Positions 1 through 7,661 of a stretch of 49,025 nt of DNA are shown here, piece by piece (the first letter of the stretch is position 1; the number at the start of each line of letters is the position of its first letter). The position numbers and the translations under genes are program-made. The stretch spans positions 1-49,025 of the forward strand of contig CAZTXP010000077.1 in NCBI GenBank assembly GCA_964617355.1, given 5' to 3'. The notes beneath the pieces are model-generated. The model did no database searches and was not told the origin of the DNA. It worked only from the letters and a program-made list of their open reading frames with translations. This stretch comes from CAZTDU01 sp964617355 (GTDB lineage: Bacteria; Pseudomonadota; Gammaproteobacteria; Burkholderiales; SG8-39).

Positions 1-25
1 AATAGGAAGAAGGAGGAGCAACCCA

Positions 26-727
26 ATGGACGTCGCACAGTACCGGCGGCCCTTCTGGAACACGCAGCCGGAACACCTGTTCCCGCAATACGCGTCGACC
101 GTGAAGCGCGCCCCGACGAAACCGCTCGTCATGCTGCCGCAGTCGCTGACCGAGGTCACCGGGCCGGTCTTCGGCCACGACGACATCAAGCCGACCGACT
201 ACGACCTCACCAAGCAGCATGCCGGCGAACCCATCGGCGAGCGCATCATCGTCACCGGCCGCGTGCTCGACGAGAATGGCCGGCCCGTGCCGCATACGCT
301 GGTCGAGGTGTGGCAGGCAAACTCGGCGGGACGCTACCCGCATCGCGTGGACCAGCACGACGCACCGACCGATCCGAACTTCACCGGCTGCGGCCGCGCG
401 CTCACGGGACCCGACGGCAGCTACCGCTTCGTCACCATCCGACCCGGCGAATACCCGTGGCGAAACCACTACAACGCCTGGCGGCCGGCGCACATCCATT
501 TCTCGCTCTTCGGGCAGGCATTCATGCAGCGACTGGTGACGCAGATGTACTTCCCGGGCGATCCGCTGCTGCCCTTCGACCCGATGTACAACTGCGTGCC
601 CGACGAGAACGCGAGGAAGCGACTGGTCGCGACGCTCGACTGGGAGAACACCATCCCGGAATTCGCGCTCGCGTACCGCTGGGACATCGTGCTGCGCGGG
701 CGCGACGCCACGCCCATGGAGAAGTGA
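26..727 (+). CDS. pcaH: Protocatechuate 3,4-dioxygenase, beta subunit
   Basis: Catalytic, iron-bearing subunit of the intradiol dioxygenase that opens protocatechuate to 3-carboxy-cis,cis-muconate in the beta-ketoadipate pathway (cytoplasmic). The 233-residue protein has the four expected Fe(III) ligands: Tyr104 (AGRYPHR), Tyr143 (EYPWRN), His156 and His158 (RPAHIHF). Their spacing (39, 13 and 2 residues) equals that of the Pseudomonas enzyme. The start is fixed by a strong AAGGAGGAG ribosome site at the window edge. The alpha-subunit gene starts 1 nt after the stop, so the two are co-translated. Promoter and regulator lie outside the window. Confidence 0.95.
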   Translation: MDVAQYRRPFWNTQPEHLFPQYASTVKRAPTKPLVMLPQSLTEVTGPVFGHDDIKPTDYDLTKQHAGEPIGERIIVTGRVLDENGRPVPHTLVEVWQANSAGRYPHRVDQHDAPTDPNFTGCGRALTGPDGSYRFVTIRPGEYPWRNHYNAWRPAHIHFSLFGQAFMQRLVTQMYFPGDPLLPFDPMYNCVPDENARKRLVATLDWENTIPEFALAYRWDIVLRGRDATPMEK

Positions 728-728
728 C

Positions 729-1298
729 ATGAGCCTGCAGATGACGACCTCGCAGACGGTCGGGCCCTACCTCCACATCGGGCTGACCTGGCTGATCACG
801 GACCGCATCGCCGGGCCGTCCGCGGCCGGCGAGCGCTGGACGATCGAGGGCCGCGTGCTCGACGGCGACGGCAAGCCGGTGAACGACGCGCTGGTGGAAC
901 TCTGGCAGGCCGACTCGAACGGTCGCTACGCGCACCCCGAGGACCGGCAGTCGAAGCCGATCGAGGAAGGCTTTCGCGGCTTCGGCCGCGTCGCCACGGA
1001 CGACGACGGCGTCTTCCGCTTCCACACCATCAAGCCCGGCAGCGTGCCCGGGCCGGGATCTTCGACGCAGGCGCCGCACATCTCGGTGACGATCTTCATG
1101 CGCGGGCAGCTGAAGCAGTTGTCCTCGCGGATCTACTTCCCCGGCGATCCTGCGAACGCGACGGATCCGGTCCTGGCGCTCGTGCCGGCGGATCGGCGCG
1201 ACACCCTGGTGGCGAAGCCCGCCTCCGGGAAGCCCGGCGTTCTGGAGTGGAACGTGATCCTGCAGGGCGAGAAGGAAACCGTCTTCTTCGACTTCTGA
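729..1298 (+). CDS. pcaG: Protocatechuate 3,4-dioxygenase, alpha subunit
   Basis: Partner of PcaH; alpha and beta fold alike but the alpha subunit carries no iron and completes the active-site pocket. The 189-residue product shows the alpha-type N-terminus (TSQTVGPYLHIGL), WQADSNGRYAH, GFRGFGRVATD and IYFPGDP motifs, and lacks the Tyr/Tyr/His/His iron set seen in PcaH. Length is normal for alpha subunits (about 200). No other pca genes (pcaB, C, D, I, J) are in the window, so the rest of the pathway must be encoded elsewhere. The next gene is convergent, 23 nt away, with no clear hairpin terminator between. Confidence 0.95.
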   Translation: MSLQMTTSQTVGPYLHIGLTWLITDRIAGPSAAGERWTIEGRVLDGDGKPVNDALVELWQADSNGRYAHPEDRQSKPIEEGFRGFGRVATDDDGVFRFHTIKPGSVPGPGSSTQAPHISVTIFMRGQLKQLSSRIYFPGDPANATDPVLALVPADRRDTLVAKPASGKPGVLEWNVILQGEKETVFFDF

Positions 1299-1321
1299 GC
1301 GCGCCGGCGGGCGCTAGTACG

Positions 1322-2092
1322 CTAGTACATGTAGTGCCCGCCGTTGACGTGGATCGCCTGCCCCGAGACGAAACCGCCGCCCTCGGACGCCAGGAACGCG
1401 CAGGCCTCCGCGACCTCCTCCACGCGACCGAAGCGGCCGAGCGGGATTTCGGCCTCGATCTTCTCGCGCGGCTGGTGCTTGTATTGTGACCAGTCCCGCA
1501 CGGTGTCGATCGCACCGGGTGCCACGGTGTTGGCCGTGATGCCATCGGGCCCGAACTCGCGCGCCAGCGCCTTGGCAAGGCCGTGCAACCCGGCCTTGCT
1601 GGTGACGTTGTGCGCGCGCTGGGTGACGTGGCCCCAGAAGCCGTCGAAGCCCGAGATCAGGACGATGCGGCCCCACTTGCGCTCGCGCATGTGCGGGATG
1701 GCGTTGCGCGCAAGGTAGAACGCGGGATTGAGATTCGATGCAAGCACCTCGTTCCAGTCCTCGATGCCGATGTCGAGGAAGGGCTGCATCTTGCGGATGC
1801 CGACGTTCGACACCACGATGTCGAGGGAGCCGAAACGATCGACCGACTCGCGCACCATCGCGGCGACCTCGTCGTGCGAGGAGACGTCCGCCATGATTCC
1901 CGCGGCCTGCCCGCCACCCGCGACAACTTCCGCCACCACGCCATCGACGGCCCCCTTGTCGCGATGGCCGTTCACCACCACGTTCGCGCCGCCAGCCGCG
2001 AGCGCCAACGCGATCGCGCGCCCGATGTTGCGGCCGGAGCCGGTGACGAGTGCCGTGCGCCCCGCGAACCGCGGGGCCGCCATTGTTGTCAT
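1322..2092 (-). CDS. SDR-family protein with Asn in place of the catalytic Tyr
   Basis: Short-chain dehydrogenase/reductase fold, 256 residues. The Rossmann start TGSGRNIGRAIA (residues 18-29), an NNAG-equivalent SNVG (95-98) and active-site Ser147 and Lys166 are visible. The YxxxK motif reads NVTSK: residue 162 is Asn, confirmed on the nucleotide strand (codon AAC). Classical SDR catalysis uses that Tyr as general acid/base, so this is either a non-catalytic member or one using another residue. The start was chosen for the AAAGGA site 10 nt upstream; the upstream-extended reading frame has no support. It is divergent from the Bug receptor operon and shares its 114-bp promoter region, so a related catabolic role is plausible. 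Substrate unknown. Confidence 0.8.
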   Translation of the reverse strand: MTTMAAPRFAGRTALVTGSGRNIGRAIALALAAGGANVVVNGHRDKGAVDGVVAEVVAGGGQAAGIMADVSSHDEVAAMVRESVDRFGSLDIVVSNVGIRKMQPFLDIGIEDWNEVLASNLNPAFYLARNAIPHMRERKWGRIVLISGFDGFWGHVTQRAHNVTSKAGLHGLAKALAREFGPDGITANTVAPGAIDTVRDWSQYKHQPREKIEAEIPLGRFGRVEEVAEACAFLASEGGGFVSGQAIHVNGGHYMY

Positions 2093-2117
2093 GGGACGAA
2101 TTCCTTTGAACGCGCGA

Positions 2118-2147
2118 TTGACACTGCGGAGAGGGCTCCGCTCTAAT
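2118..2147 (+). promoter_or_regulatory. Promoter of the Bug-receptor/acyl-CoA operon with operator-like palindrome
   Basis: TTGACA (2118-2123) and TCTAAT (2142-2147) are separated by 18 bp, a good sigma-70 promoter. The spacer holds a perfect inverted repeat, GCGGAG-AGGG-CTCCGC (2126-2141), exactly where a repressor would block RNA polymerase. The likely transcript starts about 2154, roughly 50 nt before the receptor ATG. No regulator gene is in the window, so the binding protein is unknown. Confidence 0.6.
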
Positions 2148-2206
2148 CGCTGCAATCTAAGGGGTATGCGCACCCGCGGCAAGGCGGATGCACAAGGGAG
2201 GATTCC

Positions 2207-3172
2207 ATGAACATGCTGCGCGCGGCGCTTGCCGCACTCTTGCTCGCGACCTCGTCGCAGGCGTTCTCGCAGGCGTGGCCGTCGCGCCCGGTCCGCATCA
2301 TCGTGCCGTATCCGCCCGGCGGCTCCACCGACCTGCTCGTGCGTTCGATCCAGCCAAAGCTCGCCGACGCAATCGGCCAGCCGGTGGTGGTCGACAATCG
2401 CGCGGGCGGGAACGGCACGATCGGATCCGACCTCGTCGCGCGCTCGGCGCCCGACGGCCACACGCTGCTCATCGGCACCGGGGCGACGCATGGCCTCACG
2501 CTCTTCCTGTCGAAGTCGGTGCCCTACGACCCGATCAAGGACTTCACGCCGATCAGCGCGGCGGCCGAAGTGCCCATCGTGCTCGCCGTCTCGGCTGCGG
2601 TCACCGCGCGCAATGCGAAGGAGTTCGTCGAGTACTCGAAGGCGAATCCCGGCAAGCTGTCCTTCGGCAGTTCCGGCACCGGCTCGCCGCACCATCTCGC
2701 GGGCGAGTTGCTCAAGCAGGTGGCGGGCGCGGACATCGTGCATGTGCCCTACAAGGGCGCTGCGCCCGCAGTACAGGACCTGATCGGCAACCAGGTGTCG
2801 TCCGTGTTCACGACGCTATCCACGGCGCTCCCGCATGCCCGAGGCGGCAAGATCCGGGTGCTGGGCCTGGTCGAGGCAAAGCGCCAGCCCAGCCTTCCCG
2901 ACGTACCCACGATCGGCGAATCGGTGCCGGGCTACGTGATGCCGGTCAGCTGGCTCGCCTTCTTCGGGCCGGCCGGCCTGCCGGAGCCGGTGCTGAAGCG
3001 CCTCAACGCCGAACTCGTGAAGGCGGTTCAGGCATCCGACGTGCGCGCGAAGCTGGAGACGGCTGGCATGCCCGTGCTCGGGTCCGGCGCGGACGAGTTC
3101 GCGAAGATGCTGCGCGACGACATCGAGGCCTATCGTCGCATCGTCGCTGCCGCGGGCATCAAGCCGGAATGA
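2207..3172 (+). CDS. Bug/TctC-family periplasmic solute receptor
   Basis: Substrate-binding protein of the tripartite tricarboxylate transporter (TTT) class, 321 residues, exported by an N-terminal signal peptide (about residues 1-23, ending near SQAFSQA). The family blocks SRPVRIIVPYPPGGSTD and DNRAGGNGTIGSDLVARSAP are intact. Bug proteins bind small carboxylates or aromatic acids in the periplasm; the ligand here cannot be read from the sequence. No TctA or TctB membrane subunit is present in the window, so it is an orphan receptor, as is common in Burkholderiales. An AGGGAGG site precedes ATG 2207. Its stop overlaps the next start (ATGA), tying the ligand to the downstream acyl-CoA enzymes. 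Confidence 0.92.
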   Translation: MNMLRAALAALLLATSSQAFSQAWPSRPVRIIVPYPPGGSTDLLVRSIQPKLADAIGQPVVVDNRAGGNGTIGSDLVARSAPDGHTLLIGTGATHGLTLFLSKSVPYDPIKDFTPISAAAEVPIVLAVSAAVTARNAKEFVEYSKANPGKLSFGSSGTGSPHHLAGELLKQVAGADIVHVPYKGAAPAVQDLIGNQVSSVFTTLSTALPHARGGKIRVLGLVEAKRQPSLPDVPTIGESVPGYVMPVSWLAFFGPAGLPEPVLKRLNAELVKAVQASDVRAKLETAGMPVLGSGADEFAKMLRDDIEAYRRIVAAAGIKPE

Positions 3173-4314
3173 GCACGCGCCCGCTCGACGGCATCGTCGT
3201 CGTCGAACTCGGCCACAGCGTCGCCGCACCCTACGCAGGGCAGGTGCTCGGCGACCTCGGCGCAGAGGTCGTGAAGATCGAGAAGGCTGCAGGCGACGAT
3301 GCGCGCAAGTGGGGCCCGCCGTTCCTCGACGGCGCGTCGGCGACGTTCCAGTCGCTGAACCGCAACAAGCGCTCCGTCGTATGCGATCTGCGCGATCCCG
3401 CCGATCGCGCGACGCTGCTCGCGTTCGTGCGCGACAAGGCGGACGTCGTCATCCAGAACCTGCGGCCGGGGCAGGCGGAGGAAATAGGCCTTGGCGCGAA
3501 TGCGATGACGGCGCTGAAGCCATCGTTGGTCTATTGCAACGTGGGCGCGTTCGGCGCGAGCGGGCCTCTCTCGCGCCGCCCCGGCTACGACCCGCTGATG
3601 CAGGCCTTCGGCGGCATCATGAGCGTCGTCGGCGAGGAAGGCCGCCCGCCGGTGCGCGTAGGGCCGTCGATCATGGACATGGGCACGGCGATGTGGGCCG
3701 TCATCGGCGTGGTGTCGGCGTTGTACCGCCGCAAGGAAACAGGGCGGGGCGGCGTCGTCGACGTGTCCCTGTTCGAGACCTCCGCGATGTGGATGACGAT
3801 GTACGCGGCGCAGCACCTCGCCTCGGGCGAAATCCCGGTGCGCTACGGCTCGGGGCAGACCGGCATCGTCCCGTATCGCGCCTATCGAACGACCGATGGC
3901 GATCTCGTCGTCGCCGCCGGCAACGACACGCTGTTCGCGAAGTTCAGCGCCGTCCTCGGCCACGAGGAGTGGCCTCGCGATCCGCGCTTTCGGTCGAACC
4001 CGGATCGCGTCGCGAACGCGTCCGCGCTGTATGCCCTGATCGAAGGCGAAATGGCGCGCCGCTCGAACGCCGAATGGACGGCGATCCTCGATCGCGCCGG
4101 CGTGCCGTGCGCACCAGTGCAGAACGTGAAGCAGATGCTGGAGCACGAGCAGATGCGCGCGCTCGGACTGCTGCAGGAAGTCGCCGGATCGAGCGTGCCG
4201 CTGGTCGGGCTGCCGCTGTCCTTCGACGGGCGGCGCCCCGGCGCGGGGAGCGCCTCGCCCGCGCTGGGGGAATACACGGAAGAATGGCGACGCCTGAACA
4301 GGGAACATCGATGA
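3169..4314 (+). CDS. CaiB/BaiF family (class III) CoA-transferase
   Basis: Transfers CoA from an acyl-CoA donor to a carboxylate, the likely activation step for the acid bound by the upstream receptor. The 381-residue protein has the family N-terminus (LDGIVVVELGHSVAAPYAGQ), the GAEVVKIEK stretch and the catalytic aspartate at Asp170 (SIMDMGTAMWA), matching Asp169 of formyl-CoA transferase. The C-terminal NAEWTAILDRAGVPCAPV segment is also typical. The start ATG 3169 overlaps the receptor stop and the stop overlaps the next start, both as ATGA. Substrate specificity (succinyl-CoA or other donor) cannot be told from sequence. Confidence 0.92.
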   Translation: MSTRPLDGIVVVELGHSVAAPYAGQVLGDLGAEVVKIEKAAGDDARKWGPPFLDGASATFQSLNRNKRSVVCDLRDPADRATLLAFVRDKADVVIQNLRPGQAEEIGLGANAMTALKPSLVYCNVGAFGASGPLSRRPGYDPLMQAFGGIMSVVGEEGRPPVRVGPSIMDMGTAMWAVIGVVSALYRRKETGRGGVVDVSLFETSAMWMTMYAAQHLASGEIPVRYGSGQTGIVPYRAYRTTDGDLVVAAGNDTLFAKFSAVLGHEEWPRDPRFRSNPDRVANASALYALIEGEMARRSNAEWTAILDRAGVPCAPVQNVKQMLEHEQMRALGLLQEVAGSSVPLVGLPLSFDGRRPGAGSASPALGEYTEEWRRLNREHR

Positions 4315-5108
4315 ATCTGCCTTCGTACGAAACGCTGAAGACGGAGATGCGCGGCGAGCACGTCCTGCTCGTGACCTTGAACCGCCCGGAGGTGCTGAAC
4401 GCGATCAACACCCAGTCGGGGCGCGACACGCTCGACCTCTGGACTCGCCTCACCGCCGAGCCGGGCGACATCCGCTGCGTGGTGCTGACCGGCGCCGGGG
4501 ACCGCGCGTTCTGCGCGGGCGGCGACCTGAAGGAGCGCAACGGCATGACCGATGCGCAGTGGCAGGCCCAGCACGAGATCTTCGAGCGTTCCTTCACCGC
4601 GCTGCTCGAATGCATCGTGCCGGTGATCGCCGCCGTCAACGGGCACGCCTTCGGCGGTGGGCTGGAAACCGCGCTCGCCTGCGACTTCATCTACGCCTCG
4701 AGCGCCGCGCGCTTCGCGCTCTCCGAGGTCCGGCTGGGCATCATGCCAGGCGGAGGAGGCACGCAGAACCTGCCACGGGCGGTCGGCGAGCGCCGCGCGA
4801 AGGAGCTCATCCTCACTGCACGACCCTTCTCGGCCGAGGACGGACTCGCGTGGGGCCTGGTCAACCGGGTGTGCGCACCCGACAAGGTCGTGGCGGAAGC
4901 GCTCGAGACTGCGCAGGCGATCGCGGAGAACGCGCCGCTTTCGGTGCGACAGGCGAAGAAGTCCATCCACTACGGCCTGCAGATGGACCTGCTGACCGGC
5001 GGTCGCTTCGAGATCGAGGCCTACAACCGCCTGGTGGGCACCGAGGACCGGCACGAGGGCGTGCGTGCCTTCAACGAGAAGCGCAAGCCCGCGTTTCGCG
5101 GGCGCTGA
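4311..5108 (+). CDS. Enoyl-CoA hydratase/isomerase family protein
   Basis: Crotonase-fold enzyme, 265 residues, expected to hydrate a trans-2-enoyl-CoA. The oxyanion-hole segments AFCAGGDLKE and HAFGGGLE are present, and both catalytic glutamates occur with family spacing: Glu119 (GGGLET) and Glu139 (ALSEVRLG), 20 residues apart as in the rat mitochondrial enzyme. That supports true hydratase activity rather than a decarboxylase or isomerase variant. ATG 4311 was chosen over upstream in-frame codons because it forms the ATGA overlap and has GGGAA upstream. It follows the CoA-transferase and precedes the acyl-CoA dehydrogenase by 10 nt. Confidence 0.92.
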   Translation: MNLPSYETLKTEMRGEHVLLVTLNRPEVLNAINTQSGRDTLDLWTRLTAEPGDIRCVVLTGAGDRAFCAGGDLKERNGMTDAQWQAQHEIFERSFTALLECIVPVIAAVNGHAFGGGLETALACDFIYASSAARFALSEVRLGIMPGGGGTQNLPRAVGERRAKELILTARPFSAEDGLAWGLVNRVCAPDKVVAEALETAQAIAENAPLSVRQAKKSIHYGLQMDLLTGGRFEIEAYNRLVGTEDRHEGVRAFNEKRKPAFRGR

Positions 5109-5118
5109 GGATCCGAAG

Positions 5119-6309
5119 ATGAGCGAGACGAATCGACCGGAGGACGTGCACGTTCCCCTCGGCGAAGACTGGCCGGAAATCCGGGAGAGCGTGCGCCGCA
5201 TCTGCGCCGACTTCCCGAACGACTACTGGCGCAATCTCGACGAGAACGAGGGCTACCCCACGGAGTTCGTGAAGGCGCTGACGGAGGCGGGCTACCTCGG
5301 CGCGCTGATTCCCGAGGAGTACGGTGGCGCGGGGCTGCCGCTGCGCGCGGCCGGCGTGGTGCTCGAGGAATGCCATTCCGCAGGCTGCTATGCCGCCGCA
5401 GCGCACGCGCAGATGTACACGATGGGGAGCGTGCTTCGCCACGGCAGCCCGGCACAGAAGGCAGCCTACCTGCCGAAGATCGCGAGCGGCGAGTTGCGGC
5501 TGCAGGCGTTCGGCGTCACCGAACCGACGACCGGCACCGACACGACAAGCCTGAAGACGCGCGCGGTGCGCGATGGCGATCACTACGTGGTCACCGGCCA
5601 GAAAGTGTGGACCTCCCGTGCCTTCCACTCCGACCTCATGCTGCTGCTGGCGCGAACCACGCCGCTCGACCAGGTCGCGAAGAAGACCGACGGCCTAACG
5701 GTATTCCTGGTCGACCTTCGCGAATCCGTCGGCAAGGGGCTGGAGATCCGGCCGCTGGCCGCGATGATCAACCACAACACCACCGAGATCTTCTTCGACG
5801 GACTGCGAGTACCCGCCGCGAACGTGATCGGCACGGTCGACAAGGGCTTTCGCTGCATCCTAGACGGCATGAACGCGGAGCGTATCCTCGTCTCGCACGA
5901 GTCGATCGGGGACGCGCGCTGGTTCATCCGCACGGCATCGAAGTACGCGAACGAGCGCGTCGTCTTCAACCGGCCGATCGGCCAGAACCAGGGCATCCAG
6001 TTCCCGATCGCGCGCGCATATGCCGCGACGCAGGCGGCGGACATGATGCTGCGCAAGGCAGCCGCGCTGTTCCAGGCCGGCCTGCCCTGCGGCGAGGACG
6101 CGAACGTCGCGAAGCTGCTGGCGTCGGAAGCCTCGTGGCAGGCGGCCGAGGCGTGCATGCAGACGCATGGCGGCTTCGGCTATGCCCGCGAGTACCACGT
6201 CGAGCGTCGCTGGCGGGAAGCACGCATCTCGCAGATCGCACCGATCTCGACCAACCTCGTCCTCGCCTACATCGGCGAGCACGTGCTCGGCATGCCGCGG
6301 TCCTACTGA
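5119..6309 (+). CDS. Acyl-CoA dehydrogenase family flavoprotein (IVD/LCAD-type catalytic Glu)
   Basis: FAD-dependent alpha,beta-dehydrogenation of an acyl-CoA; 396 residues. Visible blocks are FGVTEPTTGTDTTSLKT (flavin/substrate site), a WTSRAF segment and the C-terminal QTHGGFGYAREYHVERRWRE. The usual base at the end of the protein (the Glu of YEGT, Glu376 in medium-chain enzymes) is absent; the site reads QIAPIST. Instead Glu254 in GMNAERILV aligns with the base used by isovaleryl-CoA and long-chain dehydrogenases, which suggests a branched or otherwise unusual acyl chain. ATG 5119 lies 10 nt after the hydratase stop. The electron acceptor (ETF) is not encoded nearby. Confidence 0.9.
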   Translation: MSETNRPEDVHVPLGEDWPEIRESVRRICADFPNDYWRNLDENEGYPTEFVKALTEAGYLGALIPEEYGGAGLPLRAAGVVLEECHSAGCYAAAAHAQMYTMGSVLRHGSPAQKAAYLPKIASGELRLQAFGVTEPTTGTDTTSLKTRAVRDGDHYVVTGQKVWTSRAFHSDLMLLLARTTPLDQVAKKTDGLTVFLVDLRESVGKGLEIRPLAAMINHNTTEIFFDGLRVPAANVIGTVDKGFRCILDGMNAERILVSHESIGDARWFIRTASKYANERVVFNRPIGQNQGIQFPIARAYAATQAADMMLRKAAALFQAGLPCGEDANVAKLLASEASWQAAEACMQTHGGFGYAREYHVERRWREARISQIAPISTNLVLAYIGEHVLGMPRSY

Positions 6310-6314
6310 GCGCG

Positions 6315-7661
6315 ATGGCAGGGCTGACGCGCGCGCTGGGCGAATTCGTCGCATCCCTCGGCTCCCACGGCCTGCCGCCGGGAGCCTCGGAGGTCGTCAA
6401 GCACGGAGCGATCGACTGCGTCGGCGTGCTGCTCGCGGGCGTCGACGAGCCCGCGACCAATCTCATCCGCGACTTCGTGCGACCGCGCGAACAGGGCGAG
6501 GCGAGGGTGCTGTTCGGCAATCGATTTGCAGGCGCCGCCGACGCGGCGCTCGTCAATGCCACCGCGGCGCACGCCCTCGATTACGACGACACCGGGCTCG
6601 ACGGGCATCCGAGCGTGATACTCGTGCCAACGATCCTCGCCGAAGGCGAGCGGATCGATGCCGGAGGGGCGGAAGCGATCGCTGCCTACGTGGCAGGGTA
6701 TGAAGTCTGGGGCGAACTGGTCTCGCGCGAGGAAGACAAGCTGCACGGCAAGGGCTGGCATCCGACCGCGGTGTACGGAACGATCGCCGCCGCCGCCGCC
6801 GCTGCGAGTCTGTCGCGGCTCGATGCCGCGTGCACGGCGAGCGCGCTGGGCATCGCCGCCTCCATGGCTTCGGGCGTGATCTCGAACTTCGGCTCGATGA
6901 CCAAGCCCTTCCAGGCTGGGCGCGCGGCGCAGAACGGCATACTGGCCACTCGCCTTGCGGCCGCGGGGCTGACCGCCGCGCCGGATGCGCTGGAGCATCG
7001 CAACGGCTTTCTGCGCGCCGTGTCGCCCGCGGGGCGCGTGCGGCTCGACGGCGCGATCTCCGCCGGCGTCGACTGGAAGATCACCCGTGCGGGATTGAAC
7101 GTAAAGCGCTATCCGGTCTGCTACGCACTGCATCGCGCCGCCGACTCGCTGCTTGCGCTTCGCAAAGACACCCCCTTCGATGCGGCATCGATCGAGGAAA
7201 TCGAGGTGCGCATCGGCCGCCTGCAAGCGAACATGCTGCGGCATTCGAGGCCCCGCAACGCGCTCGACGCCAAGTTCAGTGCCGAGTTCGCCATGGCGTC
7301 CTGCGTGGTTGCCGGTCGCCTGGGCCTCGCCGAATTGCGCGACGATTTCGTCCGCTCGGAACGGGTGCAAGCCCTGCTGCCAAGGGTTCGCGTCACGACC
7401 TCGGATGAGTCGGATCCCGAGGAACCGCTCTTCGCGCCCAGCGACCGGGTGCGCGTTCGACTGCGCGATGGCCGGGTGCTAGAAGGTGCCGAGGTGCGAC
7501 ATGCGCGCGGGCATGCGCGCAATCCGGTCGGCGAAGAAGAATTGCAGGCCAAGTTCGCGGACTGCGTCGGCGACCGGCTTCCGGCGGATCGACGAAGTGC
7601 CCTGCTGCGGCGCCTGCAGACGCTCGAAAAGAGCGCGATCCGCGAACTCTACGTCGCCTAG
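6315..7661 (+). CDS. MmgE/PrpD family protein (2-methylcitrate dehydratase-like)
   Basis: 448-residue member of the family that includes 2-methylcitrate dehydratase PrpD, iminodisuccinate epimerase and cis-aconitate decarboxylase. Recognisable blocks are AAHALDYDDTG near residue 85, GKGWHPTAVYGTIAAAAAA, a SMTKPFQAGRAAQNG segment and a late VKRYPVCYALHRAAD. ATG 6315 lies 5 nt after the dehydrogenase stop, so it is the last gene of the receptor/CoA-transferase operon. No prpB, prpC or acnB/acnD neighbours are seen, so the methylcitrate cycle is unlikely; a different hydroxy-acid or unsaturated-acid substrate is inferred. Its TAG stop shares the palindrome CTAG with the stop of the convergent thioesterase gene. 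Confidence 0.85.
   Translation: MAGLTRALGEFVASLGSHGLPPGASEVVKHGAIDCVGVLLAGVDEPATNLIRDFVRPREQGEARVLFGNRFAGAADAALVNATAAHALDYDDTGLDGHPSVILVPTILAEGERIDAGGAEAIAAYVAGYEVWGELVSREEDKLHGKGWHPTAVYGTIAAAAAAASLSRLDAACTASALGIAASMASGVISNFGSMTKPFQAGRAAQNGILATRLAAAGLTAAPDALEHRNGFLRAVSPAGRVRLDGAISAGVDWKITRAGLNVKRYPVCYALHRAADSLLALRKDTPFDAASIEEIEVRIGRLQANMLRHSRPRNALDAKFSAEFAMASCVVAGRLGLAELRDDFVRSERVQALLPRVRVTTSDESDPEEPLFAPSDRVRVRLRDGRVLEGAEVRHARGHARNPVGEEELQAKFADCVGDRLPADRRSALLRRLQTLEKSAIRELYVA

Noticed and set aside
3130..5201. Minus-strand open frames opposite the CoA-transferase and hydratase genes
   Set aside because: Arg/His-rich antisense products; the plus-strand enzymes have complete active sites and coupled starts.
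6282..6295. Further parS-like palindrome CGAGCACGTGCTCG
   Set aside because: It lies in coding sequence of the acyl-CoA dehydrogenase and does not match the GTTCCACGTGGAAC arms.
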